A DNA stretch of 64,000 nucleotides, taken from positions 30,652-94,651 of the forward strand of contig SCRA01000086.1 of the NCBI GenBank assembly GCA_004297985.1, given 5' to 3'. The notes under the pieces are model-generated. The model was not told where the DNA came from, did not search any database, and worked only from the letters and a program-made list of their open reading frames with translations. Shown here one piece after another: positions 54,591-63,287 of the stretch. This DNA comes from a bacterium. Its GTDB lineage: Bacteria > Vulcanimicrobiota > Vulcanimicrobiia > Vulcanimicrobiales > SCRA01. How positions within the stretch are numbered: position 1 is the stretch's first letter; each line of letters opens with the position of its first letter. The position numbers and the translations under genes were made by a program.

Positions 54591-56181
54591 CCGCGCAACG
54601 CTTGCGGCGCTCATCTGCTGTGCGCTGACGCTGCTGGCGGCGTCGCCTGCCGTTGCCGATCCGTCGCCCTCCGATATCCTCGCGCTCCATGCGCGTGCCG
54701 TGCATCCAGCCAGCGCTGTCACCGAGCCGTCGAGCACGGAGATCCTCGGACGCGTCGAAGGGAGCGGCCTCTCCGGCACGTTTCGCGAGTACCATCTCGG
54801 CGGCAAGACGCGCAGCGAGATCCACCTCGGGCCAATCGATGATCTGACGGTCGCGGACGCTATGCACGTCTGGAAGAGCGACGAGAACGGCAACGTTCGC
54901 GAGCTCACGGGTATCCTGCGCGCGAGAAACCTCACTGCCGATTTCGTCGCTTCCGGCGCCTATCTCAAAGATCCGTCTAGCCTCAGCTACCTCGAGCGCT
55001 CGAGCTCCGATGGGCGGCCCTGCTACGCCTTCGCCGTTCAGGCGCCGGGGGGTGACCGCCAGCGGATCTGTATCGACGCTCAGAGCTACCTGCTCGATAG
55101 CCACGAGTTCGAAGAAGGCAACGAGCTCGCGACGATGACGTTCGCCGACTACCGGGAAGTGAACGGTCTGCCGCTTGCGTTCAGTGCCGTCGAGACGCAC
55201 GCAAATCTGGATCGCAGCATCTCGTTCACAATCGAGCGCGTGTTCCTCAACCGTGTCTTTGATGCCTCGATCTTCGCGCGCCCCACGTCGCGTTACGTCG
55301 ATCTGCCTGCGCAGCACGTGATCGTTTCGATGCACCGCACGCGCAACGGCTACGAAGTGCCCGTGGAGATCGACAAGCACGACTACTGGTTTCTCTTGGA
55401 TTCCGGAGCGCAGGGCATCGTTATCGATCAACGTGTAGCCAAGGACATCGGCGTGCGCGCCGCCGGACAGCTACGTGCCGTCGGTGCACGCGCAGTCAGC
55501 GGTTTGGGGATGGCACGGATCGCCGCTCTCTCGGTGGGCGGGGCGACGCTTCGCAACGTGACGGTGGGCGTGCTCGATCTCTCCGCGGCATCGGGCGGAT
55601 CCTTCGTGGCCAACGGCGTCCTGGGGTATCCGTTCTTCGACGCCGCCGTGCTGCGCATGGATCCGCACGCGATGACGCTCGAGATCGAGGCGCCTGGGAG
55701 CGCCGATCCTCGGCGCGACGGCGAGCGGCTGACGATTGAGCTGGACCGCCAGGTGCCGATCGTCGACGCGGGGATCGGCCGAGACGTACGAGGCCCCTGC
55801 CTGATCGACACGGGGTCCTCCGCGGAACTGCTGCTCTACCAGAGATTCGTGGAGCGCCATCCTGGGATCGTACCGCTCCCATCCCAGTCACGTACGGGCA
55901 ACGCCATCGGCGGGGCACTCACGCTGCACGACACGACGCTGCCGCAGCTCAATCTGGGCTCGGTCGCGCTCTACAACGTTCTCGCCGGCGTCGTCGTCGC
56001 CAGCCACGGAGCCTTCGCCGACCGCTTCGATGCCGGCAACATCGGCATGGGCATTCTGCGAAACTTCGTTCTCACGTTCGACGAGCCCGACGGCGCGCTC
56101 TACGTGCGGCGCGGCGCGGACTTCGATGATGGCCGCTTCCGTCCGCAGTATGACCCGCTTGGTCTGCCGCAGTCGCGCTAG
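54541..56181 (+). CDS. Retropepsin-like aspartyl protease with two catalytic motifs, signal peptide
   Basis: A 546-residue exported protein inside the flagellar-type operon. ATG at 54541 has AGGAG ten bases upstream and overlaps the transglycosylase gene. A hydrophobic signal (TLAALICCALTLLAASPAVA) follows. Residues about 40-260 are an unrecognised beta-rich domain. Two retropepsin-like segments carry Asp287 (FLLDSGAQG) and Asp423 (LIDTGSSAEL), the D-S/T-G catalytic form, so a single chain could make a complete active site. Aspartyl proteases are not standard flagellar components. A role in processing secreted or periplasmic parts is possible but unproven; it may only be co-transcribed. Confidence 0.85.
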   Translation: MWRPCWTPTGAIEAPRSRATLAALICCALTLLAASPAVADPSPSDILALHARAVHPASAVTEPSSTEILGRVEGSGLSGTFREYHLGGKTRSEIHLGPIDDLTVADAMHVWKSDENGNVRELTGILRARNLTADFVASGAYLKDPSSLSYLERSSSDGRPCYAFAVQAPGGDRQRICIDAQSYLLDSHEFEEGNELATMTFADYREVNGLPLAFSAVETHANLDRSISFTIERVFLNRVFDASIFARPTSRYVDLPAQHVIVSMHRTRNGYEVPVEIDKHDYWFLLDSGAQGIVIDQRVAKDIGVRAAGQLRAVGARAVSGLGMARIAALSVGGATLRNVTVGVLDLSAASGGSFVANGVLGYPFFDAAVLRMDPHAMTLEIEAPGSADPRRDGERLTIELDRQVPIVDAGIGRDVRGPCLIDTGSSAELLLYQRFVERHPGIVPLPSQSRTGNAIGGALTLHDTTLPQLNLGSVALYNVLAGVVVASHGAFADRFDAGNIGMGILRNFVLTFDEPDGALYVRRGADFDDGRFRPQYDPLGLPQSR

Positions 56182-56232
56182 CGGACATACGACGGACACC
56201 GCGCGGCAACGTATCTGGGCGAGCATGGCCCC

Positions 56233-56808
56233 ATGGAGCACGCTGCCTTCGCCGATCTCTCGAATCTCCAACTGGTCCTGACGCGCTTCGTCTACGAAGA
56301 CCGCGCCGCGCTGCCGCTCTCGTGGCGGTGCGCGCTGGGCTTCCGGCGCATGCTGGCACTGGCCCAAGGGGATCCGCGCCGCGAGCCCCCGGCTTCCGCG
56401 CGGCCGCCGGCACCGCGCGTACCCGATGGGGGCGCGCCAAGCCTTGTGGCGGAGCGGCGTGACTCAGGCTCGTGCGGCGCATCGATGCGCGTCCGCGAGC
56501 TCGCCGGGATCGGCGATGGCGCAGCACCGAGCGCGGTGCGCAGACCCGTGCCGGCGAAAGCATCGATCGCGGCACTCGTGACCGCGGCCGTACGCGAGGG
56601 GCGCGGCCTCTGCACGCTCGATCTCTCTGCCGAAGGTCTGGGACGCGTCCAAATCTTCGTGCGAGCTCGCGGCGCGCGCATCGACTGCGCGGTGCTCTGT
56701 TCGCGCGAAGCGCGGCCGTCCGTCGAGCGAGGCTTCGTGCAGGCGCGCGAGCTGCTTGCGCGCTCCGGCATGATCCTCGTGGCGGCGCCCTACGGTGAGG
56801 CGTCGTGA
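56233..56808 (+). CDS. FliK-like hook-length-control protein, short
   Basis: A 191-residue protein with a variable, Pro/Ala-rich N-terminal half and a C-terminal segment (LCTLDLSAEGLGRVQIFVRA, then ARPSVERGFVQARELLARSG). This matches the FliK C-terminal pattern of an Ser/Pro-E-x-LG-x-V strand and a helix. The family measures hook or needle length and switches export specificity through FlhB. At 191 residues it is much shorter than ordinary FliK (about 400). GTGA overlap with the next gene; 51-base gap after the protease. Confidence 0.65.
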   Translation: MEHAAFADLSNLQLVLTRFVYEDRAALPLSWRCALGFRRMLALAQGDPRREPPASARPPAPRVPDGGAPSLVAERRDSGSCGASMRVRELAGIGDGAAPSAVRRPVPAKASIAALVTAAVREGRGLCTLDLSAEGLGRVQIFVRARGARIDCAVLCSREARPSVERGFVQARELLARSGMILVAAPYGEAS

Positions 56809-57482
56809 CGGAGATCGCCGTCGAGCGCGTCCAAGAGCGCGTCGAAGCGCTGCGCAGCGATGCTCTGCACGCCTACGATCCCACGTACCGGCCGCGCGAC
56901 ACGCGCGCTTCAGTACAAATGGGCGAGCCCTCGACGCAAGCCAATCTCCAAGCTCCGCTGACCTGCGAGGCACCGCCGGGGGCGTTTCTCGTGCTCGACG
57001 CCCCCGACGGCGGCAGGTCCTACGTGCGTGCCGCAGCACTCACCGTGCGCGATGGGCGCTTGGTGGACGGCGACGGGCTTCCGCTGCTCGGCTATCCGCA
57101 GGGGGCGGCCGCGGGGGTTGTGGGCGAGCTGCGGATCGCCGGGCGGGACGGCCTGCTCTCGCGCGCGGTGGCGCTGCGCATCGAATGTGATGGGAGCGTT
57201 CGGTACGCGCGGCGTACGCTCGACACGCGAGGAAGCGCCGCGACGCAATGGCTTGCCCTCGGACGCCTGGCGCTAGCGACCTTCGAGGGCGGCATCCCGC
57301 GCATCGGCGCCCCGGGTGAGCGGACGACACCGCCGCTCGACCCACGCGTACAGGGCGGGCGCGTCGATCTCCCGCGCGCTCTCGAACGGCTCCAGGAAGC
57401 CTACCTGCAACTCGACGCGCTGCGGGCAGCGCGGACGGCACAGGACGCCGGAGACCGGACGGCTCTCGGCATCGTGAAGTGA
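56805..57482 (+). CDS. FlgG/FlgE-like hook-basal-body protein, reduced
   Basis: A 225-residue protein whose middle (FLVLDAPDGGRSYVRAAALT, DGRLVDGDGLPLLGYPQG, then LALGRLALATFEGGIPRIG) follows the D1 region of FlgF/FlgG/FlgE (gfF.v.d..G...yTR.G.f..d..G.lv..dG). The standard N-terminal rod helix (AASGM-type) and NxANxxTxGY motif are missing, and the N-terminus is polar. It may be a distal-rod or hook-like subunit with altered polymerisation. Both ends overlap neighbouring genes by four bases (GTGA). Confidence 0.65.
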   Translation: MTEIAVERVQERVEALRSDALHAYDPTYRPRDTRASVQMGEPSTQANLQAPLTCEAPPGAFLVLDAPDGGRSYVRAAALTVRDGRLVDGDGLPLLGYPQGAAAGVVGELRIAGRDGLLSRAVALRIECDGSVRYARRTLDTRGSAATQWLALGRLALATFEGGIPRIGAPGERTTPPLDPRVQGGRVDLPRALERLQEAYLQLDALRAARTAQDAGDRTALGIVK

Positions 57483-58246
57483 GCATGGAAAGGCGGATCA
57501 GGCCGTGGTATGCGCCGGGGCGCCGCCCCGCGCTCGACGGAAGCACCGCGTTGCTGGCAGAGGTAGCGCGCGGCTTGGCGGTACATTTTGGCCGCGTGCT
57601 CCATGCCGAGATATCGCTGCGCGTCCTCGAGCCAAGCCTCATCGAGGCGGGGTGGCTCGCACCGCTGCTCGATGCTTGCGTCGTTCAGGGCTGGCGCGGA
57701 CAGTTCGGCGAGTTGGCGACCGTCATGGACGCCGCATCGGCACAGGCCTGCGCGGGCGCGGCGCTTGGCGCGCCGGAGCCGCCGCGCGGCGGCCCGCTCT
57801 CGCCGCTCGAGCACGAAGTAGCGCGTGCCGTGGTGGCGGGTGCGCTCCCGGCGCTGCGCCCGCTCTGCGGCGAGATCCGGGGCGAGGCGAGCGTCGCCCC
57901 CGCCGCGGGAGACCTGTTCGTCGAGTTCGCTCTGGGTCCGGTGCCTGCCGCCTCGTTTGCACTCGCGTTGCATCCGCCCGCGCCGGCTCTGCCCGGGCCG
58001 CCCGTGGAAGTGGAGTCGCTGGCGGAAGTGCCGATGACACTCTCGGTGGATCTTGCACGTGGGGGGCTTGCGCTGGGTGATCTCGCGGCGCTCTCCGCGG
58101 GCGACGTGCTGGTCTTCGATACGCAGGTCGGCGACGACGTGGTGCTCAAAGTAGGCGGCCAGGCGGCCTTCATCGGCGAGGCGGGAATCAAGGGCGGCCG
58201 GGCGGCTTTCGCCGTCCGCGGGGCGCTCGGAAGAAAGGTGGAGTAG
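57479..58246 (+). CDS. FliM-like switch protein with one SpoA domain
   Basis: A 255-residue C-ring protein. The N-terminal two-thirds (LLAEVARGLAVHFGRVLHAE ... SPLEHEVARAVVAGALPALR) resembles the FliM middle domain. The C-terminal SpoA domain (EVPMTLSVDLARGGLALGDL ... LKVGGQAAFIGEAGIKGGRA) would pair with FliN. The N-terminal CheY-binding motif of true FliM (LSQxEIDxLL) is absent; the protein opens SMERRIRPWYAPGRR. It may therefore act as a sorting platform for export rather than as a direction switch. GTG at 57479 overlaps the previous stop; ATG at 57485 is the alternative. Confidence 0.75.
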   Translation: MSMERRIRPWYAPGRRPALDGSTALLAEVARGLAVHFGRVLHAEISLRVLEPSLIEAGWLAPLLDACVVQGWRGQFGELATVMDAASAQACAGAALGAPEPPRGGPLSPLEHEVARAVVAGALPALRPLCGEIRGEASVAPAAGDLFVEFALGPVPAASFALALHPPAPALPGPPVEVESLAEVPMTLSVDLARGGLALGDLAALSAGDVLVFDTQVGDDVVLKVGGQAAFIGEAGIKGGRAAFAVRGALGRKVE

Positions 58247-58250
58247 GAGC

Positions 58251-58544
58251 ATGGCGCAGGTACAGCCGCGATCGACCTCGATCGCGGGTGCGTCCGATGG
58301 TCGCAACCTCGATCTTCTCATGAACGTCTCGCTGGTCGTGACCGCCGAGCTGGGGCGAACGAAGATGCCCGTGCGCGACATCTTGAAGCTCGCCGTGGGC
58401 TCGGTCATCGAACTCGACCGACTGGCCAGCGGGCCCGTCGACGTGCTGGTGAACGACAAGCTCGTGGCACGTGGCGAAGTCGTCTCCGTCGACGATAACT
58501 TCGGCGTAAGAGTCCAGGAGATCATCGACAAGCCCAACGCCTGA
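58251..58544 (+). CDS. fliN: Switch/sorting-platform protein FliN
   Basis: A 97-residue protein with a clear SpoA domain. The blocks LDLLMNVSLVVTAELGRTKM, VRDILKLAVGSVIELDR and PVDVLVNDKLVARGEVVSVD match FliN, which forms the base of the C-ring and binds FliH-FliI. It is the least modified of the C-ring proteins here. AGGAG lies just ahead of the ATG, four bases after the FliM-like stop. Confidence 0.95.
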   Translation: MAQVQPRSTSIAGASDGRNLDLLMNVSLVVTAELGRTKMPVRDILKLAVGSVIELDRLASGPVDVLVNDKLVARGEVVSVDDNFGVRVQEIIDKPNA

Positions 58545-58595
58545 CGGCCATGCGGCGGCAACGCCGCCGTCACACGCAAGGCGCAGCATGGCGGG

Positions 58596-59261
58596 GTGGA
58601 CGCGACCCTGCACCTCCTTGCCGCCGGAGCCCCGGGTAACCCCGCGCTCCCGCTCCAACTCCTGTTCGGCATCGCCGCGCTCTCCGCGGCGCCGTTTCTC
58701 CTGGTGAGCGTTACCTCGTTCGTGCGCATCGTTGTCGTGCTCTCGCTGGTGCGCTCGGCCATCGGCGCGCAGACGCTTCCCCCGGCCACCGTGGTGACGG
58801 CCCTCGCGCTGCTGCTGACGTTCCTAGTGATGGCGCCTACGCTGCGCACGATCTCGCGCGATGCAATCGCGCCCTACGCCGCGCATCGTATCGGCGACGG
58901 AGAGTTCGCGCAGCGGGCGATGGATCCGCTGCGCGCCTTCATGCTCCGTCAGACGCATCGCAGCGACCTCGTGCTCTTCGCGCGCGCGGCCCACCTTCGC
59001 CCAGCGGAGGCCGCCGGGGATCCCAGTTACGTGCTGGTGCCGGCCTTCGTCGTAGGCGAGTTGCGCAGTGCCTTCGCCATCGGCTTCGCGGTCTATCTGC
59101 CGTTCCTGGTGATCGATCTCGTGATCTCGGCGGTACTCATGGGCCTGGGCATGGTGATGCTCTCGCCGACCGTCGTCTCGTTGCCGGTGAAGCTGCTGCT
59201 CTTCGTGATGGTCGATGGTTGGGCGCTGCTGGCGGGGTCTCTCGTGAGCTCCTATCGATGA
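58596..59261 (+). CDS. fliP: Export gate protein FliP
   Basis: Core export-gate membrane protein of 221 residues, a little short of the usual 245 because no cleavable signal peptide is present. The FliP blocks SFVRIVVVLSLVRSAIGAQ, RTISRDAIAPYAAHRIGDGE, the VLVPAFVVGELRSAFAIGFA stretch and LGMVMLSPTVVSLPVKLLL are clear. Four membrane segments are expected. GTG at 58596 follows a 51-base gap after fliN. The stop overlaps the fliQ ATG. Confidence 0.95.
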   Translation: MDATLHLLAAGAPGNPALPLQLLFGIAALSAAPFLLVSVTSFVRIVVVLSLVRSAIGAQTLPPATVVTALALLLTFLVMAPTLRTISRDAIAPYAAHRIGDGEFAQRAMDPLRAFMLRQTHRSDLVLFARAAHLRPAEAAGDPSYVLVPAFVVGELRSAFAIGFAVYLPFLVIDLVISAVLMGLGMVMLSPTVVSLPVKLLLFVMVDGWALLAGSLVSSYR

Positions 59262-59530
59262 CCGAGATCGCCGACGCCTTAGCGCGCCATGCGTTGATGG
59301 TCTGCGCTCTGCTTGCGCTTCCCGCGTTGGGCGTCGCTGCCGCTGTGGGCTTGGCGGTGGCACTGCTCCAGGCGGCCACGCAAGTACAGGAACAGACGGT
59401 GGCCCTCCTCCCCAAGCTCGTGGCTACCGGAGCCATCGTTGCATTGGGTGGCGGATTCGCGATGGCGGCCATCGCGGCGCTCTTCCACGATGCCGTCCGG
59501 GCGGTGCCGCTGCTGGTGGGCGCACCATGA
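59258..59530 (+). CDS. fliQ: Export gate protein FliQ
   Basis: A 90-residue protein with two membrane helices (ALMVCALLALPALGVAAAVG; VATGAIVALGGGFAMAAIAA) and the conserved loop LLQAATQVQEQTVALLPK. That loop is diagnostic of FliQ/SctS. Starts in an ATGA overlap with fliP and ends in one with fliR. Confidence 0.95.
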   Translation: MTEIADALARHALMVCALLALPALGVAAAVGLAVALLQAATQVQEQTVALLPKLVATGAIVALGGGFAMAAIAALFHDAVRAVPLLVGAP

Positions 59531-60240
59531 GCACGACGACGATGCTCGTAGCCGCGCGCGTCGCAGGCTTCCTCGCGCGGGCTCCGGGCTTCTCGCATCC
59601 TGTCGTGCCGCACGTCGTGCGTGCGGCCTGCGCGCTAGCGTTGGCGATCCCGCTCACGCACGGTGCGGCGCAGGCCAGCGCGAGCGCGGCGGCGTTGCCG
59701 TTCGCGGTATTGGCGGAGTTCGCGCTCGGAGCGCTGCTGGGCCAGGCGGCCGGCGCTTTCTACGACGGCGCGCTCGCCGCTGGGCGCCTGCTGGACGACT
59801 ACACGGGAGTACGCATCCTCGTCCCTACCAGCGGCGTCACAGGCGGCGGATTCGGCCGCCTCTACGGCATGCTCTTCGTGGCCGTCTTCTTTCTGGCGCA
59901 CGGCTACGCGCCGTTGATCGCGGCGCTCGCGGAGAGCCTGCGCGAGCTCCCGCCGGGGACACCGCTCGAGGGCCTGCACCTTGTGGCTTATGCCGCCGCG
60001 CTCCCGGGGCTGGTGGTCCGCGCGGCTCTCGAAGTGGCCGGCCCCGCGTTGCTGGCGACTTTCTCGGCGCAGGTCTTCTTGGGAACCCTTCAGCGCGTGG
60101 TGCCGCGCGCCTCGACCTTCATGCTTTCGTTTCCGTTTTCGTTCGGTGCCGCGCTGATGACGGTGGTGCTGCTGGCGCCAGCGGCGGCGCGCCTGGCTGC
60201 GCACGTCCAGCTCGGCCCCTGGCGGGCGATCGTGCGATGA
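59527..60240 (+). CDS. fliR: Export gate protein FliR
   Basis: A 237-residue gate protein with about six hydrophobic segments. GFLARAPGFSHPVVPHVVRA at the start, ALGALLGQAAGAFYDGALAA, and GGGFGRLYGMLFVAVFFLAH in the middle follow the FliR order. FliP, FliQ and FliR together form the export pore. The stop overlaps flhB. Confidence 0.92.
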   Translation: MSTTTMLVAARVAGFLARAPGFSHPVVPHVVRAACALALAIPLTHGAAQASASAAALPFAVLAEFALGALLGQAAGAFYDGALAAGRLLDDYTGVRILVPTSGVTGGGFGRLYGMLFVAVFFLAHGYAPLIAALAESLRELPPGTPLEGLHLVAYAAALPGLVVRAALEVAGPALLATFSAQVFLGTLQRVVPRASTFMLSFPFSFGAALMTVVLLAPAAARLAAHVQLGPWRAIVR

Positions 60241-61253
60241 GCGGCGAGCGCGAGTTGGAGCCAACGCAGCGTCGTCTCGAGCGGGCCGCCGCGGAGGGCG
60301 ACGTGGCGCGCTCGGCGGAGGCATTCGGGCTCGCCGCCTTCGCCGCAGCCGGCGCGGCGCTCTCGCTGCTGCTTCCGGCGATGCTTGCCACGGCGCGCGC
60401 ACTGCTGATCGAGACGCTGCGCCTGCGCCGCGTGGACGCGGCCGCGGCGATCGTGCTGGTGCTCGAGGGATGTTCGGTCTGCGCCGCGGCAGCAATGGGG
60501 GCAGTAGCCGCCGGGGCGCTGCAGACGCGTCTGGCGCTGCATCCCGGTGCGCTCGCGCTACGCTGGGAACGGCTCAATCCCGCAGAGGGCATCAAGCGCC
60601 TGCTGACGCGCGAGGCGATGGTGCATCTCACGCGCTGGGTCGCCGTGGCGGCCGCGCTAGCGCTGTGCGGGCTGGAGGCGCTGCGCACAACGGTCGGCGC
60701 AACTTGGGGCGACGATCCGCTGGCGGCGCTGGGAGCGGCGCAACGGGTCTGCGGGGCGCTGCTCTTGCCCGCGCTCGCGCTCGGAGCGCTGGGCGCGCTC
60801 TGGGAGTACGCCACGGCGCGCGGCGCGCGTCTGCAGCGCCTGCGGATGTCGCGTGACGAGGTCCGGCGTGAACTGCGCGAGAGCGAGGGCGACCCCCACC
60901 ATCGGGCGCGGCGTGCGCGCTTGCATCGCTCGCTGCGCGCGGGCGTCTCCGCGGTGCGCGCGGCGACGTTGCTGGTCGTCAACCCCACGCACGTGGCCGT
61001 GGCGCTGCGCTATGACCCCGTCGAGGCCGCCGTGCCGGTGGTGCTGTGCAAGGGCGGCGACGAGCGCGCCGCCGCGATGCGGCTGGCGGCATTCCGTTAC
61101 AACGTGCCGATCGTGGAGGAGGCTGCGTTGGCGCGCCTGCTCTACGCCCAGGTCGACGTCGGTGCAGCGATCCCGGAGAGCGCGTTCACCGCCGTCGCCG
61201 TCGTGATCGCCGCCGTGCTGCGCGAGGCGCGCCGCGGCGGAGAGCCGGCGTGA
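60237..61253 (+). CDS. flhB: Export switch protein FlhB with NPTH autocleavage motif
   Basis: A 338-residue membrane protein that closes around the FliPQR pore and switches substrate specificity. It opens GERELEPTQRRLERAAAEGD, the normal FlhB lead-in. Four membrane segments and the cytoplasmic domain follow. The self-cleavage site Asn249-Pro250-Thr251-His252 (LLVVNPTHVAVALRY) is intact, so a substrate switch from early to late export should be possible. Overlaps both fliR and flhA. Confidence 0.96.
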   Translation: MSGERELEPTQRRLERAAAEGDVARSAEAFGLAAFAAAGAALSLLLPAMLATARALLIETLRLRRVDAAAAIVLVLEGCSVCAAAAMGAVAAGALQTRLALHPGALALRWERLNPAEGIKRLLTREAMVHLTRWVAVAAALALCGLEALRTTVGATWGDDPLAALGAAQRVCGALLLPALALGALGALWEYATARGARLQRLRMSRDEVRRELRESEGDPHHRARRARLHRSLRAGVSAVRAATLLVVNPTHVAVALRYDPVEAAVPVVLCKGGDERAAAMRLAAFRYNVPIVEEAALARLLYAQVDVGAAIPESAFTAVAVVIAAVLREARRGGEPA

Positions 61254-63244
61254 GGTATGCCTTCGCCGCGCTCCTGCTCTCCATCGTAGCGATGCTGATC
61301 GTGCCGTTGCCGCCGGCGTTGCTCGACGTGCTGTTGGCGGTGAACGTACTGGCCAGCGCCTGCGTGCTGCTGCTCTCGATCGGCGTGGGTGAGCCGCTGG
61401 AGTTCGCGGCCTTCGCACCGGCGCTCTTGCTGGCCACGCTCTTTCGGCTGGCGCTGGACGTCTCGGCCACTCGCCTCATCCTTACGCAGGGGAGCCATCC
61501 GGGCGGCGTGGGTGCGATCATTCCCGCGTTCGGTGCTTTCGTCGTGAGCGGCAACGTGGTCGTGGGCCTGGTGATCTTCGCCATCTTGGTGACGATCCAA
61601 TTCGTGGTGGTGACGCACGGGGCGCAGCGCGTCGCCGAAGTGGCCGCGCGCTTCACGCTCGACGCGCTCCCCGGGAAGCAGATGGCGATCGATGCGGAGC
61701 TCCACGCCGGGGCCATCGACGTGGAGACGGCGCGGCGGCGGCGCATCGCCGTACAGCGCGAAGCCGATTTCTTCGGCAGCATGGAGGGCGCCGGCAAGTT
61801 CGTTCGAGGCGATGCCGTGGCCTCGCTCGTGATCGTCGCCGTGAACATCGTGGGCGGCCTGGCCGTCGGCATCCTCTACGAGCACCTCTCGCCGGGGGAG
61901 GCCTTCGCCACCTACGCTCTGCTCACGGTAGGCAACGCCCTGCTGACGACGCTCCCGGCCTTCCTTATCTCCACGGCGATGGGGATGATGGTCACGCGCG
62001 TCGCAGCCGACGGCGATCTCGGCGCCGACCTCGCCGCCGCGCTCTTGCGCCACCCCGAGGTCCTGCGTACCGCCGCCGTCTTGATGGCCGTCCTAGCGCT
62101 GGTGCCGGCGTTGCCGCGTGCTACCTTCGCGCTGCTGGGGGCGCTCTGTTGGGCCACGGCCCACCTTGCGGAGCGCCGTCGTGCCGAGCAAGCCCGGGAG
62201 ATCGAGCGGGAGCGCGTCGCGGAGCAGCGCGCGCGCCTGCGCAGGCCGGAGACGGCGCTGGCGCTGGTAGGCGTGGACCCGGTGGCGATCGACGTGGGCG
62301 CCGCACTGTTACCCCTGCTCGACGGCGCGCTTGGCGAGGTGTTGCTGGAGCGGGTCGGCGAGATACGCCGCCAACTCGCCGGCGATTGCGGTATCGTGCT
62401 CCCCGGCGTACGCCTGCGCGATGACCTGCTGTTGGAGGAGTCCCATTACGCCATCCGTATTCGCGACGAGGTCGTGGCGCAGGGCCGCCTGCGGCTCGAC
62501 GCCGTGCTCGCCATCGGGGACCCCGCCGTGCTCATGCGCCACCCCGGAGAGCGGCTGGTCGACCCCGTCTTCGGGCTCCCCGCACTGTGGACGGCGCCGT
62601 CTGCGCGCGAAACGTTGGAGCGCGGGGGAGCGCTGGTCTTCGACCCCGTGAGCGTGCTGGGATCGCATCTCGCCGCCGCGGCACGCGAGCACGCCGCGGC
62701 GCTGCTCGGGCGTCAGGAGTTCGCGACGCTCCTGGAGCACCTGCGGGCCGGCGTCCCGGCGCTCGTCAAAGAGATCGGCGGAGAGCTGCTGCCGCAGCCG
62801 TTGGCGCATCGTGTCTTCACGCGTCTGCTGGCCGAGGGCGTCTGGCCGCGCGATCCCATAGCGATTCTCGAAGAGATCGTGGAATGCGCGCGCTCGTGCG
62901 GGGACCTCGAGACGCTGGTCGAGCGCGCCCGGCGCGTCGCGGTACCGCCGCACGTGCGCGCCCAGGTACGGGGGCCGCATCTGGAGGCGTTTCTCGTCGA
63001 CGGCGCACTGGAGTCGGCGCTGGAGGGAGACGCGACAGGCGAGCCGGCGACGTTGCTCGAGCTGCGCGAGCGCCTTACGGCGTATCGAGAGGGCGTGCGC
63101 GCGCGCGGCGGCCACCCCTGCGTGGTCTGCGCCTCGACGGTGCGCCCGCGCTTGGCTGCGCTGCTGGCGCGCGTGAATCTGCGCATCCCCGTCTACGCCT
63201 ATGCGGAGTTGCCCCCGTCGCTGGCCGTGGTGCCCGCCGCCTGA
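61250..63244 (+). CDS. flhA: Export gate protein FlhA
   Basis: Largest gate subunit, 664 residues (usual about 690). The N-terminal membrane part has about eight segments and the conserved cytoplasmic FHIPEP-region equivalents: FAPALLLATLFRLALDVSAT, RVAEVAARFTLDALPGKQMA, and AREADFFGSMEGAGKF-type (QREADFFGSMEGAGKFVRGD). The C-terminal cytoplasmic domain (from about 340) docks chaperones and ends AELPPSLAVVPAA. The GTG start overlaps flhB. It is the last gene of the run, and ends 43 bases before the convergent Fur-family gene. Confidence 0.96.
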   Translation: MRYAFAALLLSIVAMLIVPLPPALLDVLLAVNVLASACVLLLSIGVGEPLEFAAFAPALLLATLFRLALDVSATRLILTQGSHPGGVGAIIPAFGAFVVSGNVVVGLVIFAILVTIQFVVVTHGAQRVAEVAARFTLDALPGKQMAIDAELHAGAIDVETARRRRIAVQREADFFGSMEGAGKFVRGDAVASLVIVAVNIVGGLAVGILYEHLSPGEAFATYALLTVGNALLTTLPAFLISTAMGMMVTRVAADGDLGADLAAALLRHPEVLRTAAVLMAVLALVPALPRATFALLGALCWATAHLAERRRAEQAREIERERVAEQRARLRRPETALALVGVDPVAIDVGAALLPLLDGALGEVLLERVGEIRRQLAGDCGIVLPGVRLRDDLLLEESHYAIRIRDEVVAQGRLRLDAVLAIGDPAVLMRHPGERLVDPVFGLPALWTAPSARETLERGGALVFDPVSVLGSHLAAAAREHAAALLGRQEFATLLEHLRAGVPALVKEIGGELLPQPLAHRVFTRLLAEGVWPRDPIAILEEIVECARSCGDLETLVERARRVAVPPHVRAQVRGPHLEAFLVDGALESALEGDATGEPATLLELRERLTAYREGVRARGGHPCVVCASTVRPRLAALLARVNLRIPVYAYAELPPSLAVVPAA

Positions 63245-63287
63245 GCGCGACCGTCAAGCGGACATTCTGATTACGTTCTACGCCGGC

